Assembly (NCBI GenBank): GCA_030615505.1
Contig: JAUWZD010000046.1
Span: forward strand, 1 to 32,017
Length of the DNA stretch: 32,017 bases
Source of the DNA: Spirochaetales bacterium
GTDB lineage: Bacteria > Spirochaetota > Spirochaetia > SZUA-6 > DRHE01
Direction: 5' to 3'
Shown: piece after piece, positions 16,787-24,895 of the stretch
Layout: each line of letters opens with the position of its first letter
Numbering within the stretch: the stretch's first letter is position 1
The notes under the pieces: generated by a model
What the model was told of the DNA's origin: nothing
What the model saw: only the letters and a program-made list of their open reading frames with translations
The model's database searches: none
Made by a program: the position numbers and the translations under genes

Positions 16787-18149
16787 AAATGGCCTGGTGC
16801 TGACCTTCGAGAAGGATGCACTATCCGGAGAGATCTTACGGAACGGGGCTGTAGCCATCCGGGGAAGCAGTATTTTTGAGATTGGTAAAAGTGCTGAACT
16901 TGAAGCCAAATATAAAAATGTGCCCCATGTGATCGATGCCTCAGACAGGATCGTTATGCCGGGCTTCATTATCACCCACACACACATGCCCTACGTCCTG
17001 GGGCATAACCAGCCCGTGGATGTTTCCCGGCTCAAGAGCTTCTGGGACATGCTCCAAAAGATGGGCTGGGAGTGGCTTGAGGATATAACCAGCGGGGAGG
17101 GAATATACGCTGCTACGCGATATGCAGCCATGAAGATGCTGAAAAGCGGAACCACCACGGTATGCGATTTAGTGGAAGGACCTAATGCTCTTCCCGGCGC
17201 GCTTAAACACAGCGCTCAGGCCGTTGAGGAAGTAGGCATACGGGCCCAGGTAGGTTATGAGGTGACAGAACGAATTCCCGGGGTATCCATTTTGGAGAAG
17301 CTTGATCGCAGTATGGCGGAAAAGGGCTTTGAAGAAAACCTTGATTTCTTAAGCAAGTACCCGGCCGGCGGCGAGGGCCGGATTCAGGGCAGGCTCGGGG
17401 TGCACACGGCCTACACTAATTCTTCAGAAACCCTGAAAGAGTCACGTAATATTGCAGATAAACATGGCTGCGGGATCCAGATCCACATTGCTGAGATTCC
17501 GCGGGACTTCTTAGTGGAAAAGTACGGAAAATCAGCTCCCATGCTCTTAGAAGAGCTGGGTCTATTAGGACCGGATGTAGTAGCCGCCCACTGCATAGAT
17601 CTGTCCGATGAAGATCTTGAGATACTGAACCGGAGCAGGGTCAATGTTGCCCATACGCCTATGACCAACTCCCTGGGAGGGAACGGTGTGGCCCGGGTGC
17701 CGGAGATGCTGGACAGGGGAATGAATGTAAGCATAGGGCATGACTGCTTCTTTACCCTGGATACTGCGGAGTATATTCGTTATGCATACCTGGTTCATAA
17801 AGCGCATAACGCCAATCCCATGCTGATTCCTCCGTTCCAGGCTTTAGATCTTGCCCTGGGGAATGCCGCACGGGCTTTAGGCATGGAGAATAAAATCGGC
17901 AGCCTTGCCCCGGGCAAGAAGGCGGATATTATTATCATCAATCCCGATACACCGACACCTGTCACCCCGGGATCAGTCATTTCCTATTTTACCATGACTT
18001 TCCTGGGTAAAGATGTGGAATCTGTCTTAGTTGATGGGAGGCTTGTGGTAAAAAAAGGATACATGACCACTGTTAATGAAGAGGAAGTAAAGGCGGCCTG
18101 TTTGGAAGAGGCGAAGATCCTCTGGAAGAAGAACGGAATAGAGGTATAA
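16767..18149 (+). CDS. SsnA-like amidohydrolase (aminohydrolase of N-heterocycles)
   Basis: 460 residues of the TRZ/ATZ/SsnA branch of the amidohydrolase fold. Metal ligands are H71 and H73 (THTHMPY), a histidine near 240 (IHIAE), one near 275 (AAHCID) and an aspartate near 326 (GHDCFF). The end (KKADIIIINPDTPTPVTPGS) matches the SsnA style. Members remove an amino group or chlorine from heterocycles; SsnA travels with XDH-like enzymes in purine clusters. GGGAGG sits in the 3' end of the hydroxylase gene just before the ATG. A guanine- or creatinine-type deaminase role is possible but not shown. Confidence 0.85.
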   Translation: MVDILIKNGLVLTFEKDALSGEILRNGAVAIRGSSIFEIGKSAELEAKYKNVPHVIDASDRIVMPGFIITHTHMPYVLGHNQPVDVSRLKSFWDMLQKMGWEWLEDITSGEGIYAATRYAAMKMLKSGTTTVCDLVEGPNALPGALKHSAQAVEEVGIRAQVGYEVTERIPGVSILEKLDRSMAEKGFEENLDFLSKYPAGGEGRIQGRLGVHTAYTNSSETLKESRNIADKHGCGIQIHIAEIPRDFLVEKYGKSAPMLLEELGLLGPDVVAAHCIDLSDEDLEILNRSRVNVAHTPMTNSLGGNGVARVPEMLDRGMNVSIGHDCFFTLDTAEYIRYAYLVHKAHNANPMLIPPFQALDLALGNAARALGMENKIGSLAPGKKADIIIINPDTPTPVTPGSVISYFTMTFLGKDVESVLVDGRLVVKKGYMTTVNEEEVKAACLEEAKILWKKNGIEV

Positions 18150-18166
18150 AACAAGGGGGGGGAGAA

Positions 18167-19345
18167 ATGACTGTTGATCTCGCTACAAGTTTCTGCGGAT
18201 TGGACTTCAAAAATCCGGTTTTAGTGCCTGCCAGTGCACACGGGCGGGACGGTAAGACAATCAAAGAGATATCCCGCTCCGGTGTTGCGGCCATCTGCAC
18301 TAAAACGATCGTATCCCGCCCCGCCCGGGATGTTCTGCCCTGTTTTGTTTCCGTTAAAGCGGGCATGCTGAACTCAGTATTCGGTTCGGATAAAAGCGCT
18401 CAATACTGGTTTACAGAAGGGATTAAGGAAGCCAGGGAAGGTAAGTCAAGGGTAATAGCTAATTTAGCAGGCTTCACTCCCGAAGAGGCTGCTGAGCTGG
18501 CCCTCCGGGCGGAAAAGGCGGGAGCGGATATGATTGAGGTTCCGACCCACTGCCCGCACATGGGAGAAATCTTGAATGCTATGTTCCCTGAAATGAGCTT
18601 TCCGGAGCCCAAGCTCACCGATGTGGAGCCCATGAAACAATCAGTCCGGTATATTAAATCTGCAGTGAAGGTTCCCGTAGTTGTAAAGCTTTCAGGAACC
18701 TTCTCCCATATAGTTAGGGAATGGGCCCGGGGGGTTAAGGAGTCCAGGGCTGATGGGATTGCCTGCTCCGATGCCTTAGGACCCGCGCTCTCAATAGATA
18801 TAAAGACCGGACAGCCAGGGCTGGGCGGCCCCAGGGGTGTGGGCGGACTGACCGGGCCGGCGATCATGCCCATCAGTCTGCGCATGGTTTTAGATATCGC
18901 CCAGACCGTAGATCTTCCCATTATTGGTGTGGGGGGAGTGAGCACAGCCTCGGATGTTATTGAATATCTCATGGCAGGCGCCACTTTAGTGGGTGTATGC
19001 ACGGCGGGCCATATCAATGGCCCGGAGCGGTACAGCGAGATTATTCATGACCTTGGCGGACTTTTGAGTGAGATCGGCTTTTTTAGCCCGGCTGAGGTCA
19101 GGGGCCTTACACTCAAGAGGATTGAGGAGCGAAAAGAGAAGAACTGGGTGGCTGTGATTGAGCCTGTTGCAGCTTCAGTTAATGAGGATCTCTGCACAGC
19201 CTGCGGTAAATGCGAGCAGGTATGCGTATACCATGCCGCCCGCGTGAACGACAAGTCGCATATCGATTCAGACCGTTGTACCGGCTGCGGGCTTTGTGTT
19301 AGTATATGCCCGGTGAATGCTATAACTCAAGGTTACTATCAGTAA
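18167..19345 (+). CDS. PreA-like dihydroorotate/dihydropyrimidine dehydrogenase with ferredoxin tail
   Basis: 392 residues. Residues 1-330 form the FMN barrel of the dihydroorotate-dehydrogenase family (GLDFKNPVLVPAS, VVKLSG, GVGGVSTASDVIEYLMAGA). Residues ~343-390 are two 4Fe-4S motifs (CTACGKCEQVC and CTGCGLCVSICP). This layout matches PreA, which reduces pyrimidines together with the flavoprotein PreT. No PreT partner is in the operon, so electrons may come from ferredoxin. Ring reduction of a pyrimidine- or purine-derived compound fits the context. A long GGGGGGGG-containing ribosome site precedes the ATG. Confidence 0.86.
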   Translation: MTVDLATSFCGLDFKNPVLVPASAHGRDGKTIKEISRSGVAAICTKTIVSRPARDVLPCFVSVKAGMLNSVFGSDKSAQYWFTEGIKEAREGKSRVIANLAGFTPEEAAELALRAEKAGADMIEVPTHCPHMGEILNAMFPEMSFPEPKLTDVEPMKQSVRYIKSAVKVPVVVKLSGTFSHIVREWARGVKESRADGIACSDALGPALSIDIKTGQPGLGGPRGVGGLTGPAIMPISLRMVLDIAQTVDLPIIGVGGVSTASDVIEYLMAGATLVGVCTAGHINGPERYSEIIHDLGGLLSEIGFFSPAEVRGLTLKRIEERKEKNWVAVIEPVAASVNEDLCTACGKCEQVCVYHAARVNDKSHIDSDRCTGCGLCVSICPVNAITQGYYQ

Positions 19346-19415
19346 TTAAAAATATTAAAGGCTTCGTTGAAGTCGTAAAAATAATGACAGAGATGTCAAA
19401 AAAAAGGAGACATTG

Positions 19416-20471
19416 ATGAAGAAGATTGTAATATTAATTTTAATTGCATTAGTGATTATATGCCTGGTTGCCGTTGGGCTAATTATTGGCTTCCGGAAGA
19501 AAGAACCTCCCGTTGTAGAAAAAGCGGAGCCCTTCGGTATCGCCTGCTTCGTACCCGGTGTTGTTGCCGGGAGTCCGCTGTACGAGTTGTTAGTGGAGGG
19601 AGCTGAAAAGGCGGTTGCCGAGTATGGCCACGCTTCTCTTAAGGTAATTGAAGGAGGCTTTAATCAGGCGGAATGGGGCGAAAAGATAACCAGTCTGGCC
19701 GCCACAGGCGAATACGATGTTATTCTCACGTCCAATCCGGCAATGCCTTTTGTTTGCATGGACGTTGCCAAGAACTTTCCCAATCAAAAATTCTTAAACG
19801 TCGATGCCTATCTTGAAGGTCATCCCCAGATGGCCACGATACTCTATAACCAGGTTGAGCAGGCATATTTTGTCGGCTACCTGGGCGGATTGGTTACCAA
19901 GAGCAAAATGCCAGGCGCTAATCCCGGTCTAAAGGCCGGCATGGTTGTAGCACAGGAGTATCCCGCCCTAACTAAGATGATGAAACCCGGATATGAGCAG
20001 GGGTTAAAAGCAGTGGATCCCGGAATTACCATCGATTACCGGGTTATCGGAAACTGGTACGATGCCAATAAGGCCGCGGATCTGGCCAACAGTATGATGG
20101 ATGCCGGGGTGGATGTAATTCTCACCATCGCAGGCGGCGCCAACCAGGGTGTGATTAAAGCGGCCCAGGAACGGGGCAAATACGTGCTATTTTTCGACAG
20201 CAATGAGTACAAGATCGCACCGGGAACGATCGTAGGCTGCGGCATTCTGGACCAGGGAAGATTGGTTTATGAGAAGGTAAAAGAGGCCATCGAAGGAAAG
20301 CTCGCCTATGGCACGGCTGAGATCGTGAGCACTAAAGATGGGTATGTGGACTTTGCTGATGACGATCCCCTCTATACCGGCAATGTTCCCGAAGACGTGA
20401 GAAAGAAAATGGATGTGGTTATTAAGAAGATGAGAAGCGGGGAACTCACCTTCGAGGTTCCCGAGTTATAG
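19416..20471 (+). CDS. BMP/PnrA-family substrate-binding protein of an ABC importer
   Basis: 351 residues. The amino terminus (residues 3-26, IVILILIALVIICLVAVGLI) is one hydrophobic segment without a lipobox cysteine, so the protein is probably tethered by this segment rather than by lipid, unlike most PnrA proteins. The rest is the BMP fold (IACFVPGVVAGSPLYELLVEG, DVILTIAGGANQGV, KYVLFFDSNE). Relatives bind purine nucleosides. The ATG at 19416 has AAGGAG six bases before it; the upstream TTG at 19413 is not favoured. A 70-base gap separates it from the dehydrogenase gene. It is followed by a strong stem-loop. Confidence 0.88.
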   Translation: MKKIVILILIALVIICLVAVGLIIGFRKKEPPVVEKAEPFGIACFVPGVVAGSPLYELLVEGAEKAVAEYGHASLKVIEGGFNQAEWGEKITSLAATGEYDVILTSNPAMPFVCMDVAKNFPNQKFLNVDAYLEGHPQMATILYNQVEQAYFVGYLGGLVTKSKMPGANPGLKAGMVVAQEYPALTKMMKPGYEQGLKAVDPGITIDYRVIGNWYDANKAADLANSMMDAGVDVILTIAGGANQGVIKAAQERGKYVLFFDSNEYKIAPGTIVGCGILDQGRLVYEKVKEAIEGKLAYGTAEIVSTKDGYVDFADDDPLYTGNVPEDVRKKMDVVIKKMRSGELTFEVPEL

Positions 20472-20482
20472 ACTTTCACTCC

Positions 20483-20510
20483 GTGCAGGGGATCATCGAA
20501 TCCCCTGCAC
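20483..20510 (+). promoter_or_regulatory. Perfect 11-bp intercistronic stem-loop between binding protein and ABC genes
   Basis: GTGCAGGGGAT and ATCCCCTGCAC are exact reverse complements around the six-base loop CATCGA. It starts 12 bases after the binding-protein stop. No run of T follows, so it is not a standard intrinsic terminator. In importer operons such hairpins protect the upstream messenger and let the binding protein outnumber the membrane parts. It also shows that a GTG start for the ATPase at 20483 would lie inside the hairpin. Confidence 0.85.
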
Positions 20511-20530
20511 ATATTTATGGGTATGAAACG

Positions 20531-22060
20531 ATGTCCTACCTGCGGATGAACGGCATAACCCGCCTCTATGCTGAGAACGATGTTCTTGCCAACAACAATG
20601 TTGATTTTGAAGTGCTTGAAAACGAAATCCATGCTGTAGTTGGCGAGAATGGTGCAGGAAAAACCACACTAATGAAAATTCTCTACGGCCTTGAACGCGC
20701 CGATTCAGGGAACATTGTGTTCAAGGGGAAAGAGGTATCCATTCACAGCCCCCTGGATGCAGGCCGCCTGGGAATCGGAATGGTGCACCAGCACTTTTGC
20801 CTGATCCCTGAGTTCACCATTGCGGAGAACGTTGTATTAGGCATTGAGCCGCTGAAACGTAAGTTTTTCTTTGACAGCGAGAGGGCTGTCAAAAATGTGA
20901 GAGAGGTGAATGAGCAGTATGGATTCCAGATCGATCCCGCATTGAGGGTCTCTCAGCTTACAGTCGGTCAGATGCAGCTTGTGGAGATTATTAAAATACT
21001 CTACCGGAAGGCAGATCTGCTCATCTTCGATGAGCCGACCTCTGTGTTAACGGAACAGCAGATTAACCGTCTATTCAGCACTTTAAGGAAACTCATTAAA
21101 ATCGGGAAAACCATTATTATTATTACTCACAAGCTCAATGAGGTAAAGGAGATCTCCGACAGGGTGACCGTGATGCGAAAGGGAAGGGTAGTAGCGGTCA
21201 AAAAAACAGCTGAGATTGATGAGAGAGAACTCTCCAGACTCATGGTTGGCAAGAGAGTGATTTTTCAGTTTGAGCGTGATCCAATGCCCCCGGGCGGGGT
21301 TGTGATTGAGCTTAAGGATGTCACTCTCAGAGAAAAGGGGCAGGAGAGGCCACTGCTGGATAAGGTGAATATGCAGATCCATTCGGGCGAAATTGTTGGT
21401 GTTGCCGGTGTGGGAGGAAACGGCCTGGGAGAGCTGGAGGATGTGATAAGCGGATTAAGAGAAGTTTCCGGGGGGGTTATTCTGCACAATGCCGAAGATA
21501 TCACCAGGCTTTCTTCCTTAAGCTTAAGGGAGCGCGGCTTAGCCTATGTGCCTCAAGACAGGCTTTTCCGGGGATCGAGCCTCCAATCTACGGTATCGGA
21601 AAACATGATAATATCAAACCATCACCTTTTTTTAAAAGGCGGTGTTTTTAAAAAGAAAGAGGTACAGGCTTTTACGGATGAGCTGACCCAGCACTTTTCT
21701 ATTGACGGAGATACAAAGGCGCTTATCGCCACACTATCAGGCGGGAATATACAGAAGGTGATTCTGGCCAGGGAACTGGCAACAAGGAGTGATTTTTTCG
21801 TTTTTTCTGAGCCAAGCTGGGGCCTGGATGTGGCCTGCAGTGAGTTCATTTATTCTAAAATACTTGAGATCCGGAAACAGGGTGTGGCCGTGCTGCTTAT
21901 CTCTTCGAATCTGGATGAAATACAGGGTTTAGCCGATACCATTGTGGTCATGTACCGCGGTAGGGTTGTATGCAGCTTTCCCAATACCAGGGATCTAAGC
22001 AGGGAGCTGATTGGTGAGTATATGCTCGGTCTTAGAGACGATTACCAAAAGATAAGTTAA
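20531..22060 (+). CDS. ABC importer ATPase with two nucleotide-binding domains (YufO/RbsA type)
   Basis: About 509 residues from the ATG at 20531, the usual size for BMP-linked importers. The first domain has Walker A GENGAGKTT (~39-47), a signature variant LTVGQMQ (~143) and Walker B LLIFDEPTS (~163). The second has a degenerate Walker A (VGGNGLGE), LSGGNIQK (~402) and VFSEPSWGLDV (~423), where serine replaces the usual aspartate before the glutamate. This uneven pairing is normal in the sugar/nucleoside group. The start is uncertain: ATG 20531 and 20546 both lack a good ribosome site, and an in-frame GTG at 20483 lies in the hairpin. Confidence 0.9.
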   Translation: MSYLRMNGITRLYAENDVLANNNVDFEVLENEIHAVVGENGAGKTTLMKILYGLERADSGNIVFKGKEVSIHSPLDAGRLGIGMVHQHFCLIPEFTIAENVVLGIEPLKRKFFFDSERAVKNVREVNEQYGFQIDPALRVSQLTVGQMQLVEIIKILYRKADLLIFDEPTSVLTEQQINRLFSTLRKLIKIGKTIIIITHKLNEVKEISDRVTVMRKGRVVAVKKTAEIDERELSRLMVGKRVIFQFERDPMPPGGVVIELKDVTLREKGQERPLLDKVNMQIHSGEIVGVAGVGGNGLGELEDVISGLREVSGGVILHNAEDITRLSSLSLRERGLAYVPQDRLFRGSSLQSTVSENMIISNHHLFLKGGVFKKKEVQAFTDELTQHFSIDGDTKALIATLSGGNIQKVILARELATRSDFFVFSEPSWGLDVACSEFIYSKILEIRKQGVAVLLISSNLDEIQGLADTIVVMYRGRVVCSFPNTRDLSRELIGEYMLGLRDDYQKIS

Positions 22061-22072
22061 GGATTTTAAGGA

Positions 22073-23122
22073 GTGGTGCGTAAAAAGCTGAGCAGTGTAT
22101 TCATCAATTCAGTCGGATTAATCATTACCCTGGGAATAGCATTTCTAATTGCCATTTTCCTGATCTTTGTCTTAAGCAGTACGCCTGCAAGGACAATATA
22201 TTACTTTTTCATCGGTCCCTTTACCAATAAGTACTACTTCGGAAATATGCTGAATACTGCCGTACCCTTAGTGTTTACCGGTTTAGGAATTGCCATTGCA
22301 TTCAAGTCCTCCATATTTAATTTAGGCGGTGAGGGACAGGTTTATTCCGGAGCTCTTATCGCAACCGTGGTATGCCTGAGCCTGCCCAATGCAAACGGCT
22401 ATCTCGGAGGAGCTTTGGCCCTTATCTCCGGCCTCATAGCAGGATCTGTGCTGGCCGGTCTATCTGGGTTCTTTAAAATGAAATGGGGGACAAATGAGCT
22501 AATCTCCTCTTTCCTCATTTCCGGGGCCGTGGTATTAATCGTGAATTACTTCATCACAGGTCCCCTTGATGATCCGGGAAATAGTCTCCTTACCACGTGT
22601 GCTATTGCCGAACAGTATCATCTACTGAAGATCTTTCCACCATCGAAGCTGAATATCAGTACATTTTTTGGCATTCTATCTGCAGGCTTGGTCTTTTTTC
22701 TCATGTTCTATACACATTGGGGTTATGAAATGAGGATGTGCGGTCTAAACCGCGAATTTTCCCGTTACGGCGGTATTAATGTTTCAACATACCTCGTTAT
22801 GCCCATGGCCTTAAGCGGGGCTCTCCATGGCCTTGCGGGCGGGATTTCGATACTCGGGACTTATCATATGTGTGTGAAGGAATTTTCCTTTGGCATGGGC
22901 TGGAACGGAATTGCTGTGGCCCTGATTGCCAAGAATCATCCGCTGGGTGTCATACCTGCGGCCATATTTTTTGCTTACCTTGATGCGGGCGCCAAGGCGG
23001 CCATGCTCCATTCGGATGTGACCTTTGAGATTGCCGCTATCGTACAATCAATTATATTCTACCTGGTAACTGCTCAGGCCATCTACAGTTTCATTAAGTT
23101 CAGGAAGAGGGCGCCGGCATGA
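22073..23122 (+). CDS. ABC importer permease 1 (YufP/BmpC type)
   Basis: 349 residues, very hydrophobic, with about eight to ten membrane segments starting near residue 12. Family features include FNLGGEGQVYSGAL (~81-94) and KWGTNELISSFLISG (~137-151). It pairs with the next gene as the two transmembrane halves of the nucleoside-type importer. The start is ambiguous: GTG at 22073 and 22076 both lie on or next to AAGGAG (22068-22073), closer than usual. Confidence 0.88.
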   Translation: MVRKKLSSVFINSVGLIITLGIAFLIAIFLIFVLSSTPARTIYYFFIGPFTNKYYFGNMLNTAVPLVFTGLGIAIAFKSSIFNLGGEGQVYSGALIATVVCLSLPNANGYLGGALALISGLIAGSVLAGLSGFFKMKWGTNELISSFLISGAVVLIVNYFITGPLDDPGNSLLTTCAIAEQYHLLKIFPPSKLNISTFFGILSAGLVFFLMFYTHWGYEMRMCGLNREFSRYGGINVSTYLVMPMALSGALHGLAGGISILGTYHMCVKEFSFGMGWNGIAVALIAKNHPLGVIPAAIFFAYLDAGAKAAMLHSDVTFEIAAIVQSIIFYLVTAQAIYSFIKFRKRAPA

Positions 23123-24027
23123 GTGAAAACGGATTCTCTCTCCCTCTTATCCACAACACGGTGGGCATCATGACCCCGTTTCTGCTTGCAGCCACGGGGG
23201 GTCTCTTCACCGAGCTGACAGGCATGCTCAATATAGCCTTAGAGGGTCTTATGCTGATTGGAGCCTTTTTCAGCGTTGTTTTCGCTGCCGCTACAGGGAG
23301 TCTGTTCCTGGGTATACTCCTGGGTATTATCTCCTCGATGCTTGTGGCCCTGCTCTTCGGCAGCATAAGCCTCTATCTTAAGGCGAATATATTTATCTCC
23401 GGTCTTGCCACCAATCTTTTAGCTGCAGGTTTAACAGTGGTTCTATCATTTCAGTTGTTCGGCAGTAAAGGGGTGATTCGCTTTGAAAATATTTCAAAAC
23501 TGCCGGAGTTACGCATTCCGTTTTTACAGAAAGTACCGCTTTTAGGTGATCTCCTTATAGGACACAATATCTTAGTATATTTAAGCTGGCTCTGTATAAT
23601 TTTAGCTGCTGTAGTTATATACAGGACACCATTTGGCCTAAGAATCAGGGGCACAGGCTTGAGTTCACCGACCATTACCTCCCTGGGCCTCAGCCCCACA
23701 GGCTATCGGCTTAAAGCCATTCTCATATCAGGCTTTACCTGTGGTCTTGCCGGCGCCGTTCTCACCCTGAATCTGGGCGCCTTTGTGCCAAATATCACTT
23801 CAGGCAGGGGCTGGATCGCTTTAGTTGTCATCTATTTAGGAAACAAAACCCCCCTGGGAATCGTGATAGCTTCATTCGTGTTCGGATTTGCCGAGAGCAT
23901 TTCCAATTATGCCCAGGGGGCAATTAATATTCCGGCGGACTTCATTCTGGCCTTCCCCTATATGATCACCGTGTCGGCCATGATCCTGTACTCCGTATGG
24001 CGTCACTACAGGGAATATGGAAAATAA
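23119..24027 (+). CDS. ABC importer permease 2 (YufQ type)
   Basis: 302 residues, with about eight hydrophobic spans. The ELTGMLNIALEGLMLIGA block (~34-51) is characteristic of the BMP-linked permease. It overlaps permease 1 by 4 bases (ATGA). It is the last gene of the operon, and the next genes converge on it 57 bases away. Confidence 0.88.
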   Translation: MSENGFSLPLIHNTVGIMTPFLLAATGGLFTELTGMLNIALEGLMLIGAFFSVVFAAATGSLFLGILLGIISSMLVALLFGSISLYLKANIFISGLATNLLAAGLTVVLSFQLFGSKGVIRFENISKLPELRIPFLQKVPLLGDLLIGHNILVYLSWLCIILAAVVIYRTPFGLRIRGTGLSSPTITSLGLSPTGYRLKAILISGFTCGLAGAVLTLNLGAFVPNITSGRGWIALVVIYLGNKTPLGIVIASFVFGFAESISNYAQGAINIPADFILAFPYMITVSAMILYSVWRHYREYGK

Positions 24028-24083
24028 TAAAACCTGTCTACCTTAATTAATCACACAGAACCGGTGTGCTTAAAAGGCAGCCT

Positions 24084-24818
24084 TTAAAACCAGCACAGGT
24101 GGTGATTTTCTTTGAGCCACTTCCGCATCTTCCTGTAGCCGGGAAGGGCTCTTTCAACAAGCATCCAGAACTTTTTAGAGTGATTCCCCTCGATAAGATG
24201 CGCCAGCTCATGTACGCAGACGTACTCCAGTACTTCGCCGGGCGCCAGGAGCAGGCGGGTAGAGATATTGATATTCTTTTTTCTCGAACAGCTTCCCCAG
24301 TTGGATCTGTTGTACTTAAAGGAAATTCTATTGATCTTTTGTCCAAAATATTTTCTGTTCAAGCGTTCGATCCTCTCCTTTAGCTGAGGAAGGCGCTCGG
24401 ATGCGATACAGCGGCTGATAAGCCGGGAAATGATTTCCGCTTCCTCTTCCCTGGAATGATTGGATGATAGATTGAGCCGGACCGTGTTTCCGGCGATCCT
24501 TGCCGAACTGCTCTTTTTATCCTTTCGCCTGATCTCCAGGCGATACGATTTACCGGCAACCTTGAGCATATCGCCGTTTTTATACTGACTGGGCAGACGC
24601 CGGTTGAACCACCCGGGGTTTTTATTCAGTCTCCTCTCCGCCCATTCCTTGAAAGCTTTTACCTGGCTTTCCCTGCTTACTTTATCCATGGAGACAGGCA
24701 GCCGGATATAGACGGCCCTCTTGCCAATGGAAACGCGGGAACTGGAGCGCTGTTCAAGGTGAATTTCTACGGGAATCTTTTGCCTGTTGATTTCGATAAA
24801 AGCCTTCTGCATATCCAA
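24084..24818 (-). CDS. YgjP-like metallopeptidase (DUF45/M48-like)
   Basis: 244 residues. The zinc motif HELAH (203-207) is followed by histidine 213 (EGNHSKKFW). The upstream RSNWGSCSRK block (171-180) is typical of YgjP/SprT-like proteins. Relatives are probable metal-dependent hydrolases of unknown substrate, often carried near type I restriction or housekeeping genes. It converges with the catabolic operon and is 77 bases from the acetyltransferase gene upstream on its strand. There is no sign it belongs to the pathway. Confidence 0.87.
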   Translation of the reverse strand: MDMQKAFIEINRQKIPVEIHLEQRSSSRVSIGKRAVYIRLPVSMDKVSRESQVKAFKEWAERRLNKNPGWFNRRLPSQYKNGDMLKVAGKSYRLEIRRKDKKSSSARIAGNTVRLNLSSNHSREEEAEIISRLISRCIASERLPQLKERIERLNRKYFGQKINRISFKYNRSNWGSCSRKKNINISTRLLLAPGEVLEYVCVHELAHLIEGNHSKKFWMLVERALPGYRKMRKWLKENHHLCWF

Positions 24819-24895
24819 TGTCGCACAGCATAATCCAATTTAAGCCTACAGTCCATACAGGGGGCAAATATGTAGTGGGTTGCATCGCTTGATCT

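Noticed and set aside
20483-20530. Longer ABC ATPase from GTG 20483
   Set aside because: The codon lies in a perfect hairpin with no ribosome site, and the family usually starts near MSYLRMNGITRLYA.
24070-24086. Terminator between the operon and ygjP
   Set aside because: AAAGGCAGCCTTT is only a short stem with a tiny loop and no T-run for the plus strand, and it overlaps the ygjP stop codon; not convincing.
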